Assembly (NCBI RefSeq): GCF_003545885.1
Contig: NZ_QHCT01000006.1
Coordinates: 62,001-126,000 of the forward strand
DNA from: Leptospira stimsonii
Lineage (GTDB): Bacteria; Spirochaetota; Leptospiria; Leptospirales; Leptospiraceae
Reading direction: 5' to 3'
Length of the DNA: 64,000 nt
Made by a program: the position numbers and the translations under genes. Every line of letters begins with the position of its first letter. The stretch's first letter is position 1. Shown here in pieces: positions 19,039-31,735 of this stretch. The notes beneath the pieces were generated by a model. That model saw only the letters and a program-made list of their open reading frames with translations. It ran no database searches and had not been told where the DNA came from.

Positions 19039-19176
19039 TCCAATACGAATGCGAACGTTCGATCATTACGTTCTTCTCCATTGGAATTAAAAATCGAGTT
19101 CTTCTATAAAATCGGAAAACCTGTTTACAAACCCAAGCTGATTGACGAAATGAAAACCGTATTTGAAACGGAGTGA
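19039..19176 (+). pseudogene. possible C-terminal gene remnant before the tautomerase
   Basis: An open stretch of 45 codons without an ATG ends in a natural-looking C-terminus (FFYKIGKPVYKPKLIDEMK, then VFETE and stop), 10 bases before the tautomerase start. A stop codon precedes it directly. It may be the tail of a gene whose front has been lost or frameshifted within 18918-19038, or a short gene starting at a TTG near 19081. The rest of the 18918-19186 gap holds nothing recognisable. Confidence 0.35.
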
Positions 19177-19186
19177 TTAAAACGTT

Positions 19187-19366
19187 ATGCCTTATGTAAA
19201 CTTGCAAGTCGCGGGACCTCTTACCCGAAAACAAAAAGAGGAAATCGTAAAAGAATTCACCGAGACCCTGGAAAGAGTCGCGGGAAAACCGCCCGAAGTG
19301 ACGTACATCGTGATCGACGAAGTTTCCAGAGAAAACTGGGCAAAGGGCGGAAAACTCCTTGAATAA
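19187..19366 (+). CDS. 4-oxalocrotonate tautomerase family protein
   Basis: A 59-residue protein, the usual size for this family. It begins Met-Pro, and the Pro becomes the N-terminal catalytic base after Met removal. It matches the family along its length: LTRKQKEEIVKEFTETL helix, PPEVTYIVIDEV strand and NWAKGGKLL tail. The Arg at position 13 may serve as the substrate-binding Arg, but the second family arginine (position 39 in the xylene-pathway enzyme) is replaced by Thr/Tyr, so the true substrate is uncertain. The N-terminal Pro acts in keto-enol tautomerisation or related chemistry; the family assembles as hexamers. A strong terminator follows at 19423-19452. Confidence 0.85.
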   Translation: MPYVNLQVAGPLTRKQKEEIVKEFTETLERVAGKPPEVTYIVIDEVSRENWAKGGKLLE

Positions 19367-19422
19367 GGTTCCACTGAATTCTTTTTAGCGCTGAAAAGTA
19401 TATTTTTCAGAATTTAATTTTT

Positions 19423-19452
19423 GAGTTCTTTTGAAAGAACTCGACCTTTTTT
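19423..19452 (+). terminator. intrinsic terminator after the tautomerase gene
   Basis: GAGTTCTTT-TG-AAAGAACTC is a 9-bp stem followed after four bases by TTTTTT. It lies 57 bases past the tautomerase stop. A second, weaker hairpin (CTGAAAA to TTTTCAG) sits at 19391-19410. Confidence 0.75.
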
Positions 19453-19495
19453 GTAAAATCAGGAGAGCGGGGATTTCCGATCCGCGCGAAAATCT

Positions 19496-20266
<771 letters not shown>

Positions 20267-20365
20267 AAGACGTTTGGAATGGAGTAAAATGTTGATATTT
20301 CCACTTTTCTCCTTCCGTTGTCTTTGTTTTCATGGTCTAAAACAGAAACTAGATCGGAACTTTTA

Positions 20366-20764
<399 letters not shown>

Positions 20765-20806
20765 ATCTCTGTCGCCTAAAAACGAAAGGACAATGGACTC
20801 TTTGAT

Positions 20807-22992
<2,186 letters not shown>

Positions 22993-22996
<4 letters not shown>

Positions 22997-23577
22997 AAAC
23001 GACACTTTATAAAATTCTAATTTTCTTATCGATCCTTGTTTCGATTTCTCCGTACAATCCGATCTTCGGGGATTCTACTTTCACCAATTTGAGCGAGCCG
23101 GAACAGATCCGAACGTTCCATGAAGTGACGTCGAGAATTCGTTGTATCTGCATCCCTTCGATTACAATCAAGAGTTGTTCGTTTAACAATTGCACCGTAT
23201 CCGCGAAGTTAAAAATTTTCATAGAGAATCGGATCGCAAAAGGTGAAAGTGCGGACGTGATCGTTAACAAAATGGTTCATGGATTTGGAGAGGAAGCGCT
23301 ACAGGATCCGGTCATTCAGAAATTTGTGGAAGCCGGAAATACGGGGATGGCGAACTCGGTCGTCTTCGGTTTCGGAGAAAACATTCTTGCGACGCCGGAT
23401 TCTACTTGGATCAATTTGAGCTTAGGTCTTGCGGGAGCACTCGGAATTCTTTTTATTTTCCTTTATATGAAGCGCAAAAATCCAACGCCGTCCAAAACCA
23501 CAACTTCCGTTTCTCCGAATAAGGAGAACGATGCTTTCAACCGTTATCTTTCAGAAATAGAGGAAAAACAGAAATAA
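22993..23577 (+). CDS. CcmH-like cytochrome c maturation protein with odd cysteines
   Basis: A 194-residue protein with a signal peptide, a periplasmic helical domain and a C-terminal membrane helix (LSLGLAGALGILFIFLYM). CcmH reduces the apocytochrome thiols through an LRCxxC motif in a three-helix bundle. Here the equivalent place reads IRCICIP, then KSCSFNNC: cysteines spaced C-x-C and C-x4-C, not C-x2-C. The following region, IENRIAKGESADVIVNKMVHGFGEEAL, matches the conserved CcmH helix (the usual wording is KSDAEI...YG). It is coupled to ccmF by a 4-base overlap and to the next gene by a 1-base overlap. It probably replaces CcmH function, with altered thiol chemistry. The TTG start is decided by the overlap. 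Confidence 0.7.
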
Positions 23578-23987
23578 TGGATCTTCTACTCATTCCGTTT
23601 TATATCGTTTTGGTTGGAATAATTGTCCTGCCATTTCTTTATGTCCGTTTTTCACTCAATCTAAGATCTACTGAATCTGAGTCCGAAAAATTGGAACTCA
23701 TCAATCGACGAGAAGTCATTTTAGAAAATCTCAGGGACATCAAGATCGAATTCGATACGGGAAAACTAACGGACGGAGAATTTCAATCCATCTCCAATGG
23801 GATCGTAAAGGATTTGGAGGAATTCGACGAAAAGATCAGAACGATCGCGCAAAACATCCCACAACAAGTGCAAACGACTTCCGGTTCCAATGCTGTTCTA
23901 ACCAAATATTGCCACGAGTGCGGTTTTAAGATCGAAATCTACGGAGCGAAATTTTGTCCTTCCTGCGGAACCAAGCTGATCGTCTAA
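23577..23987 (+). CDS. CcmI-like coiled-coil membrane protein with zinc ribbon
   Basis: A 136-residue protein: one N-terminal membrane helix (LLIPFYIVLVGIIVLPFLYV), a helical segment (VILENLRDIKIEFDTGKLTD) close to the N-terminal part of CcmI, and a C-terminal zinc ribbon with two CxxC knuckles (CHECG, CPSCG) about 15 residues apart. It begins in the last base of the CcmH-like gene's stop, so it belongs to the ccm operon. In other bacteria CcmI N-domains dock CcmH-CcmF and the apocytochrome. The zinc ribbon addition is unusual there, and its topology (cytoplasmic or periplasmic) is unclear. Confidence 0.7.
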   Translation: MDLLLIPFYIVLVGIIVLPFLYVRFSLNLRSTESESEKLELINRREVILENLRDIKIEFDTGKLTDGEFQSISNGIVKDLEEFDEKIRTIAQNIPQQVQTTSGSNAVLTKYCHECGFKIEIYGAKFCPSCGTKLIV

Positions 23988-24643
23988 CTGGAATTCCCGC
24001 CGCAAGAGTATTTGCGATTATTCTAATATTCTTATGCGCTTTCGCTGTTTCGGAATGTAAAAGCAAGGATCTCAAACTACAAGGGGATCTAGTTCGACTG
24101 AATGAACTTCCCTTTTACGGCTCAGGATTCTATGTATCCGCTTCCAGAGTAGATAAAGAAGATTTGGAAGAATTAAGAAAAGACCTAAAAAACGAACTCG
24201 CCTTCCGAATTCCGAAGGATCGATTGGAAAGATGGAAAGAAATCTCAGAACTCAGCGGCACTGAGGGGATTTATATTCTCTTTCAAATCGTCCCGGAGAC
24301 GAGGGTATTACCGGAGTTTTTGAATTTTCAGTTTTTATTAAACGACCAACCTCCTGATAAAACCTGGTCATACTATTTGCAGACTCTCACCGCGAAAGTT
24401 CGAAACACCCGTTTTTCTGCGCTTCCCGCTTACGGCGCCGTATCTTATCCTTATTATACGGTTCCGCCAGGAGTTTATCCTTCGGGCGCTCTTGTCTATG
24501 ACTCCGACGTCACGACTGATACGGAACATATATATCGTTTCCTTGTTCGTTTTCCGAAAACGGCTTTCACTTCCAACACAACGAGTAAGAATTATTTTCA
24601 GGTCACGACTCCCGCAAAATCCATTCTAAAATTCGAATATTAA
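23954..24643 (+). CDS. lipoprotein, last gene of the ccm operon
   Basis: A 229-residue lipoprotein of unknown function. A TTG at 23954 overlaps the upstream gene by 34 bases and gives a signal peptide (VFAIILIFLCAFAVSEC) ending in a VSEC lipobox. The mature domain has no recognised family: mixed beta/helix, with LRKDLKNELAFRIPKDRLER, a Pro/Tyr-rich YGAVSYPYYTVPPGVYP stretch and a threonine-rich end. The overlap argues for co-expression with the ccm genes, but nothing in the protein points to haem or thiol chemistry. The exact start is uncertain. Confidence 0.65.
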   Translation: MSFLRNQADRLTGIPAARVFAIILIFLCAFAVSECKSKDLKLQGDLVRLNELPFYGSGFYVSASRVDKEDLEELRKDLKNELAFRIPKDRLERWKEISELSGTEGIYILFQIVPETRVLPEFLNFQFLLNDQPPDKTWSYYLQTLTAKVRNTRFSALPAYGAVSYPYYTVPPGVYPSGALVYDSDVTTDTEHIYRFLVRFPKTAFTSNTTSKNYFQVTTPAKSILKFEY

Positions 24644-24830
24644 ATTTCTTTGATTTTTTTTCATCAGATCTTTTGGACACATTGTGTTTAAAAATGAAAC
24701 GTTTTTTTTTCGAAAGAACGATCAGAGAACTTAGATTTGCTAAAAGTAGGCAAGAATTTTGATCGCACTTTGGGAGCACTTTGGGAGCGATTTTCTTCTT
24801 TTTGTAAAGTGATAAAAAAGGATAATATCC

Positions 24831-24846
24831 TGTCGGAACTACGACA
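24831..24846. repeat. GGAACT-family palindrome
   Basis: TGTCG-GAACTA-CGACA, a perfect 5-bp inverted repeat around GAACTA. Related palindromes are at 41575-41590, 47821-47834 and 47952-47967. Confidence 0.6.
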
Positions 24847-24910
24847 AATGACCAATTCTTTTCTTGTGCTTTTTTGGTTTCTCTGGTAAAGGTGGATTTG
24901 CACAAAACTT

Positions 24911-24965
24911 CCCGCGGACCCGCCTCCACCACCCGAATCAGGGTGGGGGCGCGAAATTTTCACGG
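24911..24965 (+). repeat. GC-rich dispersed element, copy A
   Basis: A run from CCCGCGGACCCGCC through CCACCACCCGAATC and GGGTGGGGGCGCG to TTTTCACGG. The same order of blocks is found reversed at 47841-47894 (copy B), with small gaps. It contains a GC-rich hairpin (CACCC...GGGTG). It is much richer in GC than its surroundings and is non-coding. Confidence 0.65.
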
Positions 24966-25003
24966 AGAAATTGTGGGACTTACGACGATCCAGTTCCCTT
25001 CCA

Positions 25004-26866
25004 TCAAGGAGTAGAATTCTTTCCTCCGAAATATTTCCGATTCAGCTCCACTTCCACATCCTCTACCTTCCAATTGGCAAAGGGAATTCCATAGAGAGTT
25101 CTTCGATACGCTTCTAGAACAAAAGGATAACGAAAACCTTCGGGGAACCGCTTCTTAAAATTTCCTCTTCCAAAAAGAGAAAAGTCGAATATGATTTTCC
25201 ATCGTTCTCTCGTCCAGATCTCTTCATCGCTTAACATTCGGATTTCGTAATAAAACCGATCGAGTTCCGGACTTTCCAGAGCCGAAACCGTCTCTTGGAT
25301 GTATTCCTTATATCCTTCGGGCAAAAGCCTTATATAATGTCCAGGAAATCCTCTTCCAGGCAGTCTCGCTAAAAAAGGATCCGTGATTCCCAAAAGGTCG
25401 ATCCAATGAATCTCTGGTCCCCCGTAATATCCGGCCAAACCTACGTTAGTCGTAATCTCCACATTGCGCGCTACGATAGATCGCTTATCGCTTTCGTTTT
25501 CAATCTGGATTTTCTGGAAACGTTCTTTCAGAGATTCCTTTGTCTCATTCCTTGGGTGTTCGAAACGTAACTTTATCGCATACACTGCCCACGGATGCGA
25601 CTCCGGAAAAACTCCCTTTAGCCAACTCTTTAAAGAAACATTATCTTGATAAGAAGCTCTTTCGTCAACGACCCCCTTTTCAACTCTCACCTCTTGTCTC
25701 TGAAAAAAATAACGAAACGGTGAGGCCGGATGAGCTAAAAAGTAGCACGCTACTACGACACAGAAAGAATAGAATCCTTTTCTAATGCGCTTCGAATCAT
25801 TTCCGAAACGTTTTAGCAAGAAGATCATTTGAGAATAAATAGAAACAATCAGGCAAGTCCCGAAAAATCTCCCGCTCATAAAATCTCCGCCGATCAAAAG
25901 GAGATAAAGAAAAACGGGCACGATAGCTCCCATCCCGAGCCAAAGAATCGCCCTTTCCTCTTTGGAAAAAACCCATTCTACTTTCTTAAATTTCCTGAAT
26001 ATTCTTTCGGAAACGATCAGAAAAAAATGAAAAAGAAAAACAAAACACGCAATCGGATCCCATTGCAAACTGATTCTTATATAATTCCATCCGGCGTTTA
26101 TCCTTTCCGAAATAGGAGAAATCACGTTCGTCTTCGCGTAAAACGTATTCGGAAAAATAGAACCATAATAGATCAGCGAGAAAAAAAGAAATCCGAACCA
26201 AGGCAGTAGCCCGAGAACAAAGTAAAACGAAAATACCATTCTCATCGTTCTTTCCATTCTAAAAAACAGAATCGAAAGAGGAGCGATCAATAGAAGGACT
26301 AAGTCAAGGCGGGTCAAAAGAAGAGATGCGGTAAGAAGACCCAACCACAACCCTTCTTTTTTCGAAATTCTTCCGTCCGTAACGGAATATACGGAATAAA
26401 ATCGATCAAAAAACAAAAGAACCAAAAGAAAGGAAAGAGGATTTTCCAATCCGGAAGTATTATAATCTACGAATATTCTCGAACAAAATAAAAGCAAAAG
26501 TGAAGCCGGAATCATTCCCGGAATCACTCCGTTCCGATAAAAAGAAAAAACGAATGTAAAGAGAAACAAAATTCCGCAAACATAAGAAAGCAAATAAGCG
26601 GAAATGGAAATCTCCCCGATCAAAGCCTGAATCGGAACCAGCAAAAACAACCAGAGTGGATGTGTGTAAACCTGAACTCTTTCCAAGGGATTCCATCGAA
26701 GCCCGAATCCGTTCAGGAAATTGTCCACGACTCGAAACGTAATAAAGGAATCGTCCGAAAGCCAGGCGCTTTCATAAAATAAGATCGTATAAAGAGGAAA
26801 AAAAAGAAAGAGGAGAAAATATCTTCCGGAAATCCTTTTTTCAAAAGCAACTCCCGGAAAAATCAT
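25004..26866 (-). CDS. GT-C-like membrane glycosyltransferase (ZomB/AftB-like)
   Basis: A 620-residue polytopic membrane protein with about ten helices in the first 400 residues and a soluble C-terminal domain. The first periplasmic loop carries the acidic pair expected for GT-C enzymes ([10 protein letters not shown], Asp38-Asp39), followed by [15 protein letters not shown], a phrase close to that of actinobacterial AftB/ZomB-type proteins (WNPGERVEGYTNPLW). Such enzymes use polyprenyl-phosphate sugars outside the membrane. The C-terminal part includes [20 protein letters not shown], also seen in that group. The start lies 3 bases after the hisE stop, so the two are co-transcribed. The sugar and acceptor are unknown. 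Confidence 0.75.
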   Translation of the reverse strand: MIFPGVAFEKRISGRYFLLFLFFPLYTILFYESAWLSDDSFITFRVVDNFLNGFGLRWNPLERVQVYTHPLWLFLLVPIQALIGEISISAYLLSYVCGILFLFTFVFSFYRNGVIPGMIPASLLLLFCSRIFVDYNTSGLENPLSFLLVLLFFDRFYSVYSVTDGRISKKEGLWLGLLTASLLLTRLDLVLLLIAPLSILFFRMERTMRMVFSFYFVLGLLPWFGFLFFSLIYYGSIFPNTFYAKTNVISPISERINAGWNYIRISLQWDPIACFVFLFHFFLIVSERIFRKFKKVEWVFSKEERAILWLGMGAIVPVFLYLLLIGGDFMSGRFFGTCLIVSIYSQMIFLLKRFGNDSKRIRKGFYSFCVVVACYFLAHPASPFRYFFQRQEVRVEKGVVDERASYQDNVSLKSWLKGVFPESHPWAVYAIKLRFEHPRNETKESLKERFQKIQIENESDKRSIVARNVEITTNVGLAGYYGGPEIHWIDLLGITDPFLARLPGRGFPGHYIRLLPEGYKEYIQETVSALESPELDRFYYEIRMLSDEEIWTRERWKIIFDFSLFGRGNFKKRFPEGFRYPFVLEAYRRTLYGIPFANWKVEDVEVELNRKYFGGKNSTP

Positions 26867-26869
26867 TTT

Positions 26870-27148
26870 TTAAGAATGGCGTTTACGAAGTTCTTCCACG
26901 ATGTCTTGCAAGGAAAGACCTTGTTCGACTAACAAAACCTGAAGATGAAAAAGTAAGTCCGCGGCTTCGTGAGTGAGTTCTTTTTTATCCGCATTCTTCG
27001 CGGCGATAATCACCTCGCCGGCTTCTTCGCCTACTTTTTTAAGAATCCGATCCACTCCTCCACGAAATAGATCTGCGGTATAAGATTTATCAGGAAGTTC
27101 CTGTTTTCTTTTTTTAAGAATATTTTCCAACTGTAATAAAAATTCCAT
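26870..27148 (-). CDS. hisE: phosphoribosyl-ATP pyrophosphatase HisE
   Basis: A 92-residue all-alpha enzyme of normal HisE length that hydrolyses phosphoribosyl-ATP to phosphoribosyl-AMP in step 2 of histidine synthesis. The MazG-like metal-binding motifs are clear: [15 protein letters not shown] and [17 protein letters not shown], with the Glu/Asp residues that hold Mg. No other his gene is nearby, and HisI is separate. A glycosyltransferase gene follows at once in the same unit. Confidence 0.95.
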   Translation of the reverse strand: MEFLLQLENILKKRKQELPDKSYTADLFRGGVDRILKKVGEEAGEVIIAAKNADKKELTHEAADLLFHLQVLLVEQGLSLQDIVEELRKRHS

Positions 27149-27280
27149 GAATCCAAGGCTTCCTTTGCGAAATCTGCCCCTAGTTTTTCGAGCCTCCGAT
27201 TCTCCGACAACCGTATTTTTGCGCCCTTCCGGAAAGAAAACGCTGGCTAAAGCATTTGCAAAACAGTCCGATGTTAGAGA

Positions 27281-28102
27281 ATGAAGAATTTATTTTTATC
27301 GATCTGCATCCTTCTGACTGTTCTTTTCCATTCTCCTCTTGGAGCCGAAATCCAATGGGAGAAATCCGTAAAGACCGCCTTTGAAAAAGCAAAGGCAAAC
27401 GGGAAACCGATCTTTATCGACGTTTATGCGGATTGGTGCACGTATTGCAAAACTCTCAAAAAAGAAATCTATCCTAAAAAGGAAGTTCAAAACGAACTCT
27501 CTAAGTTTGTAACACTTTCCCTGGACGGCGACACCTTCCCGAATCTGAAGAGAAAATACGGAATCGAAGGCTATCCTTCCATGCTTTTCTTGGATCAGAA
27601 TGGAAGTCTGATCGATAAGATCACGGGAATGCCCGATTCTAAAATGATTCTCAAATATCTGAAGAATGCGTACGCAAGAAGGAATCTCGAAAAGGAATAC
27701 CTTGAAAAGTTATCAAAAGATCCGGACGGAATCAAAACGAACTTTCAAGCGGGAGTTTATTATTTCGAAGCGAGAGAATATTCAAAAGCGATTCAATACT
27801 TTAAGAAGGCGATCGAATCCGGAGATACAAAGAACACTGATAAAAAACACGATTCTCTTTACAATCTCGGCATCTCATATCTTGAAGTAGGAAACTTCAA
27901 GGCTTCGGTGGAGACATTCACATCCTATCTCGCAAAGTATCCGAACGGAGACTCTGCGTCCGCCTATTTCTATCGGGCAAACGCTTTCGAAGAATTAAAC
28001 CGAAAAGAAGAGGCAAAATCGGATTACAAAAAAGCTTTGGAACTCACGAGCGACGCTGAGGAAAAAAAGGATCTTCAACTCAGAATCGATTCTCTAAATT
28101 AG
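27281..28102 (+). CDS. periplasmic thioredoxin-like protein with TPR repeats
   Basis: A 273-residue exported protein: signal peptide to about Ala22 (LFHSPLGAE), thioredoxin domain with DWCTYC (Cys53, Cys56) in the style of the DsbD gamma-domain or thioredoxin-7 ([29 protein letters not shown] with the cis-Pro), then three or four TPR units ([51 protein letters not shown]). It is probably a periplasmic disulfide reductase or oxidase docked to partners through the TPRs. It is convergent with murC, 6 bases apart, and a perfect palindrome covers both stops. Confidence 0.88.
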   Translation: MKNLFLSICILLTVLFHSPLGAEIQWEKSVKTAFEKAKANGKPIFIDVYADWCTYCKTLKKEIYPKKEVQNELSKFVTLSLDGDTFPNLKRKYGIEGYPSMLFLDQNGSLIDKITGMPDSKMILKYLKNAYARRNLEKEYLEKLSKDPDGIKTNFQAGVYYFEAREYSKAIQYFKKAIESGDTKNTDKKHDSLYNLGISYLEVGNFKASVETFTSYLAKYPNGDSASAYFYRANAFEELNRKEEAKSDYKKALELTSDAEEKKDLQLRIDSLN

Positions 28103-28114
28103 AATATTCTAATT
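28097..28114. repeat. 18-bp perfect palindrome over two convergent stop codons
   Basis: AATTAGAATATTCTAATT spans the TAG stops of the thioredoxin/TPR gene and of murC. A similar 14-bp palindrome (AAGAATCGATTCTT, 36913-36926) sits at the HIT/cheR convergent junction. Either may serve as a weak two-way transcript end. Confidence 0.5.
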
Positions 28115-29506
28115 CTTTAAAAATCGAATTCCCCAATCCCGAACATTTCCGGCGCCCAGAGTGACAAACTTATCGCCGGGTTTCAAAAACCGGCCGAGTT
28201 CTGCAACTCCCTCTTCGAGATCTTTGGATAGAATTTTGGTCGGACGTGACATCGCATCCGCGATGAGTTTCGTTTCCACTCCTTCGATCGGGTCCTCTCC
28301 GGCCGTATAAATCGGCAAAAGAAAAACGGTCTCCCCGGTATCCAAACTTTCCGCAAATTCCTGATATAAGTTTTGAGTTCTCGTGTATCGATGCGGTTGA
28401 AACAAAATCACCGCTCTTCCGTCTTTTTTGAGACCCTCCATGGATTGAATCACGGCCCTGATTTCGGTCGGATGATGTCCGTAGTCGTCATAGACTTCGA
28501 TTCCGTTTTTGCTTCCGAGATACTCGAGTCTTCTGCTGACGCCGGAATAATCCGGAATCGTCTCGACGAGTTCCTCCAGCTTCGCCCCCGCCTCGAAACA
28601 AGCCAGAACCGCCGCAAGAGCGTTTTTAAGATAGTGTTCACCCGGATACTTTAGAGAAAAAGAATATTCTTTATTTTGAAAGTAAAACGTCAAAACTCCG
28701 CCTTCGATTCGATAGAGCGCCGTTTTAGAATCTCGAATTCTTTCGTCTTGAAAAACGTCCTCTTTCCGATCGGCTTTCGTCTTTGCGAATCCAAGGATCT
28801 TAGAATGGTCTTTAAACAAAGAAAGCGAATCCCTGATTCCGATATCGTCCAAGTTCAGGATCAATCTTCTCGAAGCTTTTTCCATATAACGCGCGAATGC
28901 TTTGAGGAGATTCTCTCTTGTCTGATAATAATCCAAATGATCCTCGTCCACGTTCGTGAGAATCCGAACTTCCGCTTGGTGATTGTTGAAGGTACCGTCG
29001 GATTCGTCGGATTCGAAAATGGCCCATTCTCCCTTTCCCCAAGAACCGCCTCTTCCGTTTAAAAATGCAACTTCTCCGCCGACCATCACGGACGGGGAGA
29101 ATCCACAACGTTCTAGAAGAAACGCGGTCATCGCAGTAGTCGTGGTTTTTCCGTGAGAACCCGCAACGGAGATCTGCTTTTTTTCGGACATCACTTGATG
29201 AAGAAGTTCGGACCGATGAACGATTGCGATTCCTTTCTCTTTAAATTTTTTAACCAAAGGGTGAGAATCCAATCGGATCGCAGAAGAATAAATCGCAAGA
29301 TCGTAATTCTCCACCGTTAGCGTATCGGACTTTCCGAGCACTGTGGCTCCGCTCTGAATCAATTTTTCAACAACGTCGGAGTGTTTGCCGTCGTAACCGC
29401 CGACTTTCATTCCTTTTTCCAAAAGGAGAAAGGCAAGAGATGACATTCCCGATCCTCCGATCCCAAGGAAGAACGGTCTTTGAAACGATTTCCAATCGGT
29501 TTGCAT
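28109..29506 (-). CDS. murC: UDP-N-acetylmuramate-L-alanine ligase MurC
   Basis: A 465-residue cytoplasmic ligase adding L-Ala to UDP-MurNAc with ATP. Three domains are visible: a Rossmann start with [16 protein letters not shown] (13-28), the central ATPase P-loop GSHGKTTT (116-123), and the C-terminal domain with [10 protein letters not shown], a MurC hallmark. It is the last gene of the dcw run, starting one base after the murG stop. Length is normal and key residues are intact. Confidence 0.97.
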   Translation of the reverse strand: MQTDWKSFQRPFFLGIGGSGMSSLAFLLLEKGMKVGGYDGKHSDVVEKLIQSGATVLGKSDTLTVENYDLAIYSSAIRLDSHPLVKKFKEKGIAIVHRSELLHQVMSEKKQISVAGSHGKTTTTAMTAFLLERCGFSPSVMVGGEVAFLNGRGGSWGKGEWAIFESDESDGTFNNHQAEVRILTNVDEDHLDYYQTRENLLKAFARYMEKASRRLILNLDDIGIRDSLSLFKDHSKILGFAKTKADRKEDVFQDERIRDSKTALYRIEGGVLTFYFQNKEYSFSLKYPGEHYLKNALAAVLACFEAGAKLEELVETIPDYSGVSRRLEYLGSKNGIEVYDDYGHHPTEIRAVIQSMEGLKKDGRAVILFQPHRYTRTQNLYQEFAESLDTGETVFLLPIYTAGEDPIEGVETKLIADAMSRPTKILSKDLEEGVAELGRFLKPGDKFVTLGAGNVRDWGIRFLKN

Positions 29507-29507
29507 C

Positions 29508-30584
29508 TTAGTCCAGAGAGAAAAAGTATTTCGCGGTGTCTCTCGCCGCGTCGACGTGAGAGCACTGAAGAGATTTGATCGACATGTCGTTTAACAAAGA
29601 TACGTCGTTCGCCAATTTGTCCAAAATTCTAAAAAGATGGGATTCATCTTCGTCCTTCTGATCCAACACCACGGCCGCACCGTTCAGTTCGAAATACTTC
29701 GCATTCGCCATCTGATGATCATCCTTTGCATATGGATAAGGGATCAAAATCATGGGAAGAGCAAAGGCCGCGCATTCGGACAACACACCCGAACCGGAGC
29801 GAGCGATCACAAAGTTCGCCCACTCGTATTGTTCTTTCATGTTGTCCGTATAGGAGATAAGTTCCGCGTCCTTCTTCGTTTTTTGTGAAACTTCTTCGTA
29901 TAATGCCGAGCCCGTTAATAAGCGAAATCGAAATTGAGTGTTGATTTCGTCGTGGTCCATCAGACGAACTACGATATTGTTGATCTGTCTCGCGCCCTGA
30001 CTTCCGCCCATCACGAGCACGTTAAACTGCTTCTTCTTTTTCGTGTCGTATTTTTCCGAAAACTTCAAAGACATCTTTGGAAGCGTTTTTTTTCTCAGAG
30101 GATTTCCTATGATCGACCAATCGCAAGGCACGGAATGATCGACTGGAGGAAAACTAAACGCGGCCTTATTGGCGAAACGAAAAAACAATCGGTTCACGTT
30201 TCCGGGAATACAATTCTGTTCGCAGAGATAGACTTTTTTTCGAAAAAGAACTCCGTATAAAATCGAAGCCACGGTCGAGTAACCGCCCATTCCGATGACT
30301 ACGTCCACGTTGAGTTTACGGAAAAGCAAAAACGTTTTTAGAATCTGATACGTATAACGAAAGGGAAAAAGAAGAATGTTACTGGAAAGAGGAGGAAGAT
30401 TGTGCCAGAGAACCTTACAAGGCGCTTGTTCCAGATCCGGATTGTTTCGATTCCTCTCTAAAGAAAAAAGATATAAATTCTCATATCCGATCTGCTCTTT
30501 TAAGTCCGTAAGAACTTCCGCAAGAGCCACTCCCGGTGATATATGTCCTCCGGTTCCGCCGGCCGCGATTACAATCGATCTCAT
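29508..30584 (-). CDS. murG: lipid II-forming GlcNAc transferase MurG
   Basis: A 358-residue peripheral membrane GT-B enzyme that adds GlcNAc to lipid I. The glycine loop [10 protein letters not shown] begins at residue 9. The UDP-GlcNAc site shows [10 protein letters not shown] and [20 protein letters not shown], followed by DDHQMANA. Its ATG overlaps the ftsW stop by 4 bases, so the flippase/polymerase-type protein and the transferase are co-translated. Confidence 0.97.
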   Translation of the reverse strand: MRSIVIAAGGTGGHISPGVALAEVLTDLKEQIGYENLYLFSLERNRNNPDLEQAPCKVLWHNLPPLSSNILLFPFRYTYQILKTFLLFRKLNVDVVIGMGGYSTVASILYGVLFRKKVYLCEQNCIPGNVNRLFFRFANKAAFSFPPVDHSVPCDWSIIGNPLRKKTLPKMSLKFSEKYDTKKKKQFNVLVMGGSQGARQINNIVVRLMDHDEINTQFRFRLLTGSALYEEVSQKTKKDAELISYTDNMKEQYEWANFVIARSGSGVLSECAAFALPMILIPYPYAKDDHQMANAKYFELNGAAVVLDQKDEDESHLFRILDKLANDVSLLNDMSIKSLQCSHVDAARDTAKYFFSLD

Positions 30585-31735
30585 AGACCTAGGTTTTCCT
30601 TTCTCGTTATATTGACAAGAATTCCAAGAGAAATCAATACGATGAGAATCGACGATCCTCCGTAACTGACAAAGGGTAAGCTGATACCGGTAATCGGAAA
30701 AATTCCGGTAACAACGAACATGTTAATGATAAATTGTGTTCCCAAGATAATCAAAATTCCAGCGCCTAAATAAAAACCGAAGGGATCCTTCACCTTCTGC
30801 ACAAGATAGAACGCACGAAACAGAAGTAAAAGAATCAGAAAGATAAAAATCATAAATCCCACAAAACCGAAATCTTCGACAAACGTTGCTAATACGAAGT
30901 CGGTATGACTGTAGGTCAAATAACGATGCGCATAACCCGAAGCGAGTTTATTACCGAACCAGCCTCCGTCCAAAAAAGCACGAAACGAAGTCACGAGCTG
31001 GTGACCTTCGTCAAATCGGTAGCGATACGGATCCAGCCAAACTTCCACCCTCTTCTTCCGATAACCGACCCGATCGATCAAAATATAAATCAGAGGAAGG
31101 GATACAATACCTACGACGAGCAAATTTCGAAAAGGAAATCCGAATAAGAAAATAAAACCGAGAATCACAAAAAGAATTTCTAATGTGGTTCCGAATGCTG
31201 GCTCCACAAGAATCAAAACGATCACGGTGAGAAGTAAAACCGAAGGGACCAAAAGTTTTTTGTAATCGGGGGCGGATTCTAATTTTAATTTTTTAAAAAG
31301 CGAAGCCAAATAGATCAAAACGGCGACCTTCGCGACTTCCGAGGGTTGGAGTTGATACGGGCCAAGGGCGATCCATCTGTGAAAGTTTCTTCCGTAATAC
31401 GTGGAAACCGATTTTCCCACCCCAGGAATGAATACCAGAATCAAAAGTCCAATCGCGACTAACATTCCTAAGACTGCGAGTTTCTCGAGTTTCTGATACG
31501 GAAAGACCGAGAAAAAAAAGAAAAACACAAGGCTCACACAGATCCAGATCGCCTGTTTTTTGAGAAAGTATTCAGAATCCTTAAATTCTCTCCAAGCGGT
31601 GATGCTCGAAGAAGAATACATAACGCAGAGCCCTAAAAAAAGAAGAATAAAGATCGTTACAAGGAGAAGAACGTCCAAGGAAGTTTTTCCCGGAACCCAG
31701 AGTTCCCTCCACTTCCTTCCGATAGAATCGATCAT
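30581..31735 (-). CDS. ftsW: SEDS-family glycosyltransferase FtsW
   Basis: A 384-residue polytopic membrane protein of the FtsW/RodA/SpoVE family that polymerises lipid II at the septum together with a class B PBP. Features include [17 protein letters not shown] in the middle, the large periplasmic loop region with [13 protein letters not shown], and the C-terminal signature [13 protein letters not shown]. The ATG at 31735 overlaps the mraY stop (ATGA) and is preferred to an in-frame start 54 bases upstream. The place in the dcw cluster next to murG favours FtsW over RodA. Its usual PBP partner gene is not in the cluster. Confidence 0.92.
   Translation of the reverse strand: MIDSIGRKWRELWVPGKTSLDVLLLVTIFILLFLGLCVMYSSSSITAWREFKDSEYFLKKQAIWICVSLVFFFFFSVFPYQKLEKLAVLGMLVAIGLLILVFIPGVGKSVSTYYGRNFHRWIALGPYQLQPSEVAKVAVLIYLASLFKKLKLESAPDYKKLLVPSVLLLTVIVLILVEPAFGTTLEILFVILGFIFLFGFPFRNLLVVGIVSLPLIYILIDRVGYRKKRVEVWLDPYRYRFDEGHQLVTSFRAFLDGGWFGNKLASGYAHRYLTYSHTDFVLATFVEDFGFVGFMIFIFLILLLLFRAFYLVQKVKDPFGFYLGAGILIILGTQFIINMFVVTGIFPITGISLPFVSYGGSSILIVLISLGILVNITRKENLGL

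Larger units (their letters stand above)
24644..25003. other. repeat-rich intergenic region
   Basis: No gene is convincing here. It holds an 11-bp tandem repeat (GCACTTTGGGA twice, 24765-24786) flanked by ATCGC/GCGAT, a palindrome of the GGAACT family (24831-24846), and one copy of a GC-rich dispersed element (24911-24965). The frames on both strands have no ribosome site. Confidence 0.55.

Noticed and set aside
24644..25003. Possible CRISPR array from the short tandem repeats
   Set aside because: Only two 11-bp units with no spacers; no cas genes in the window.
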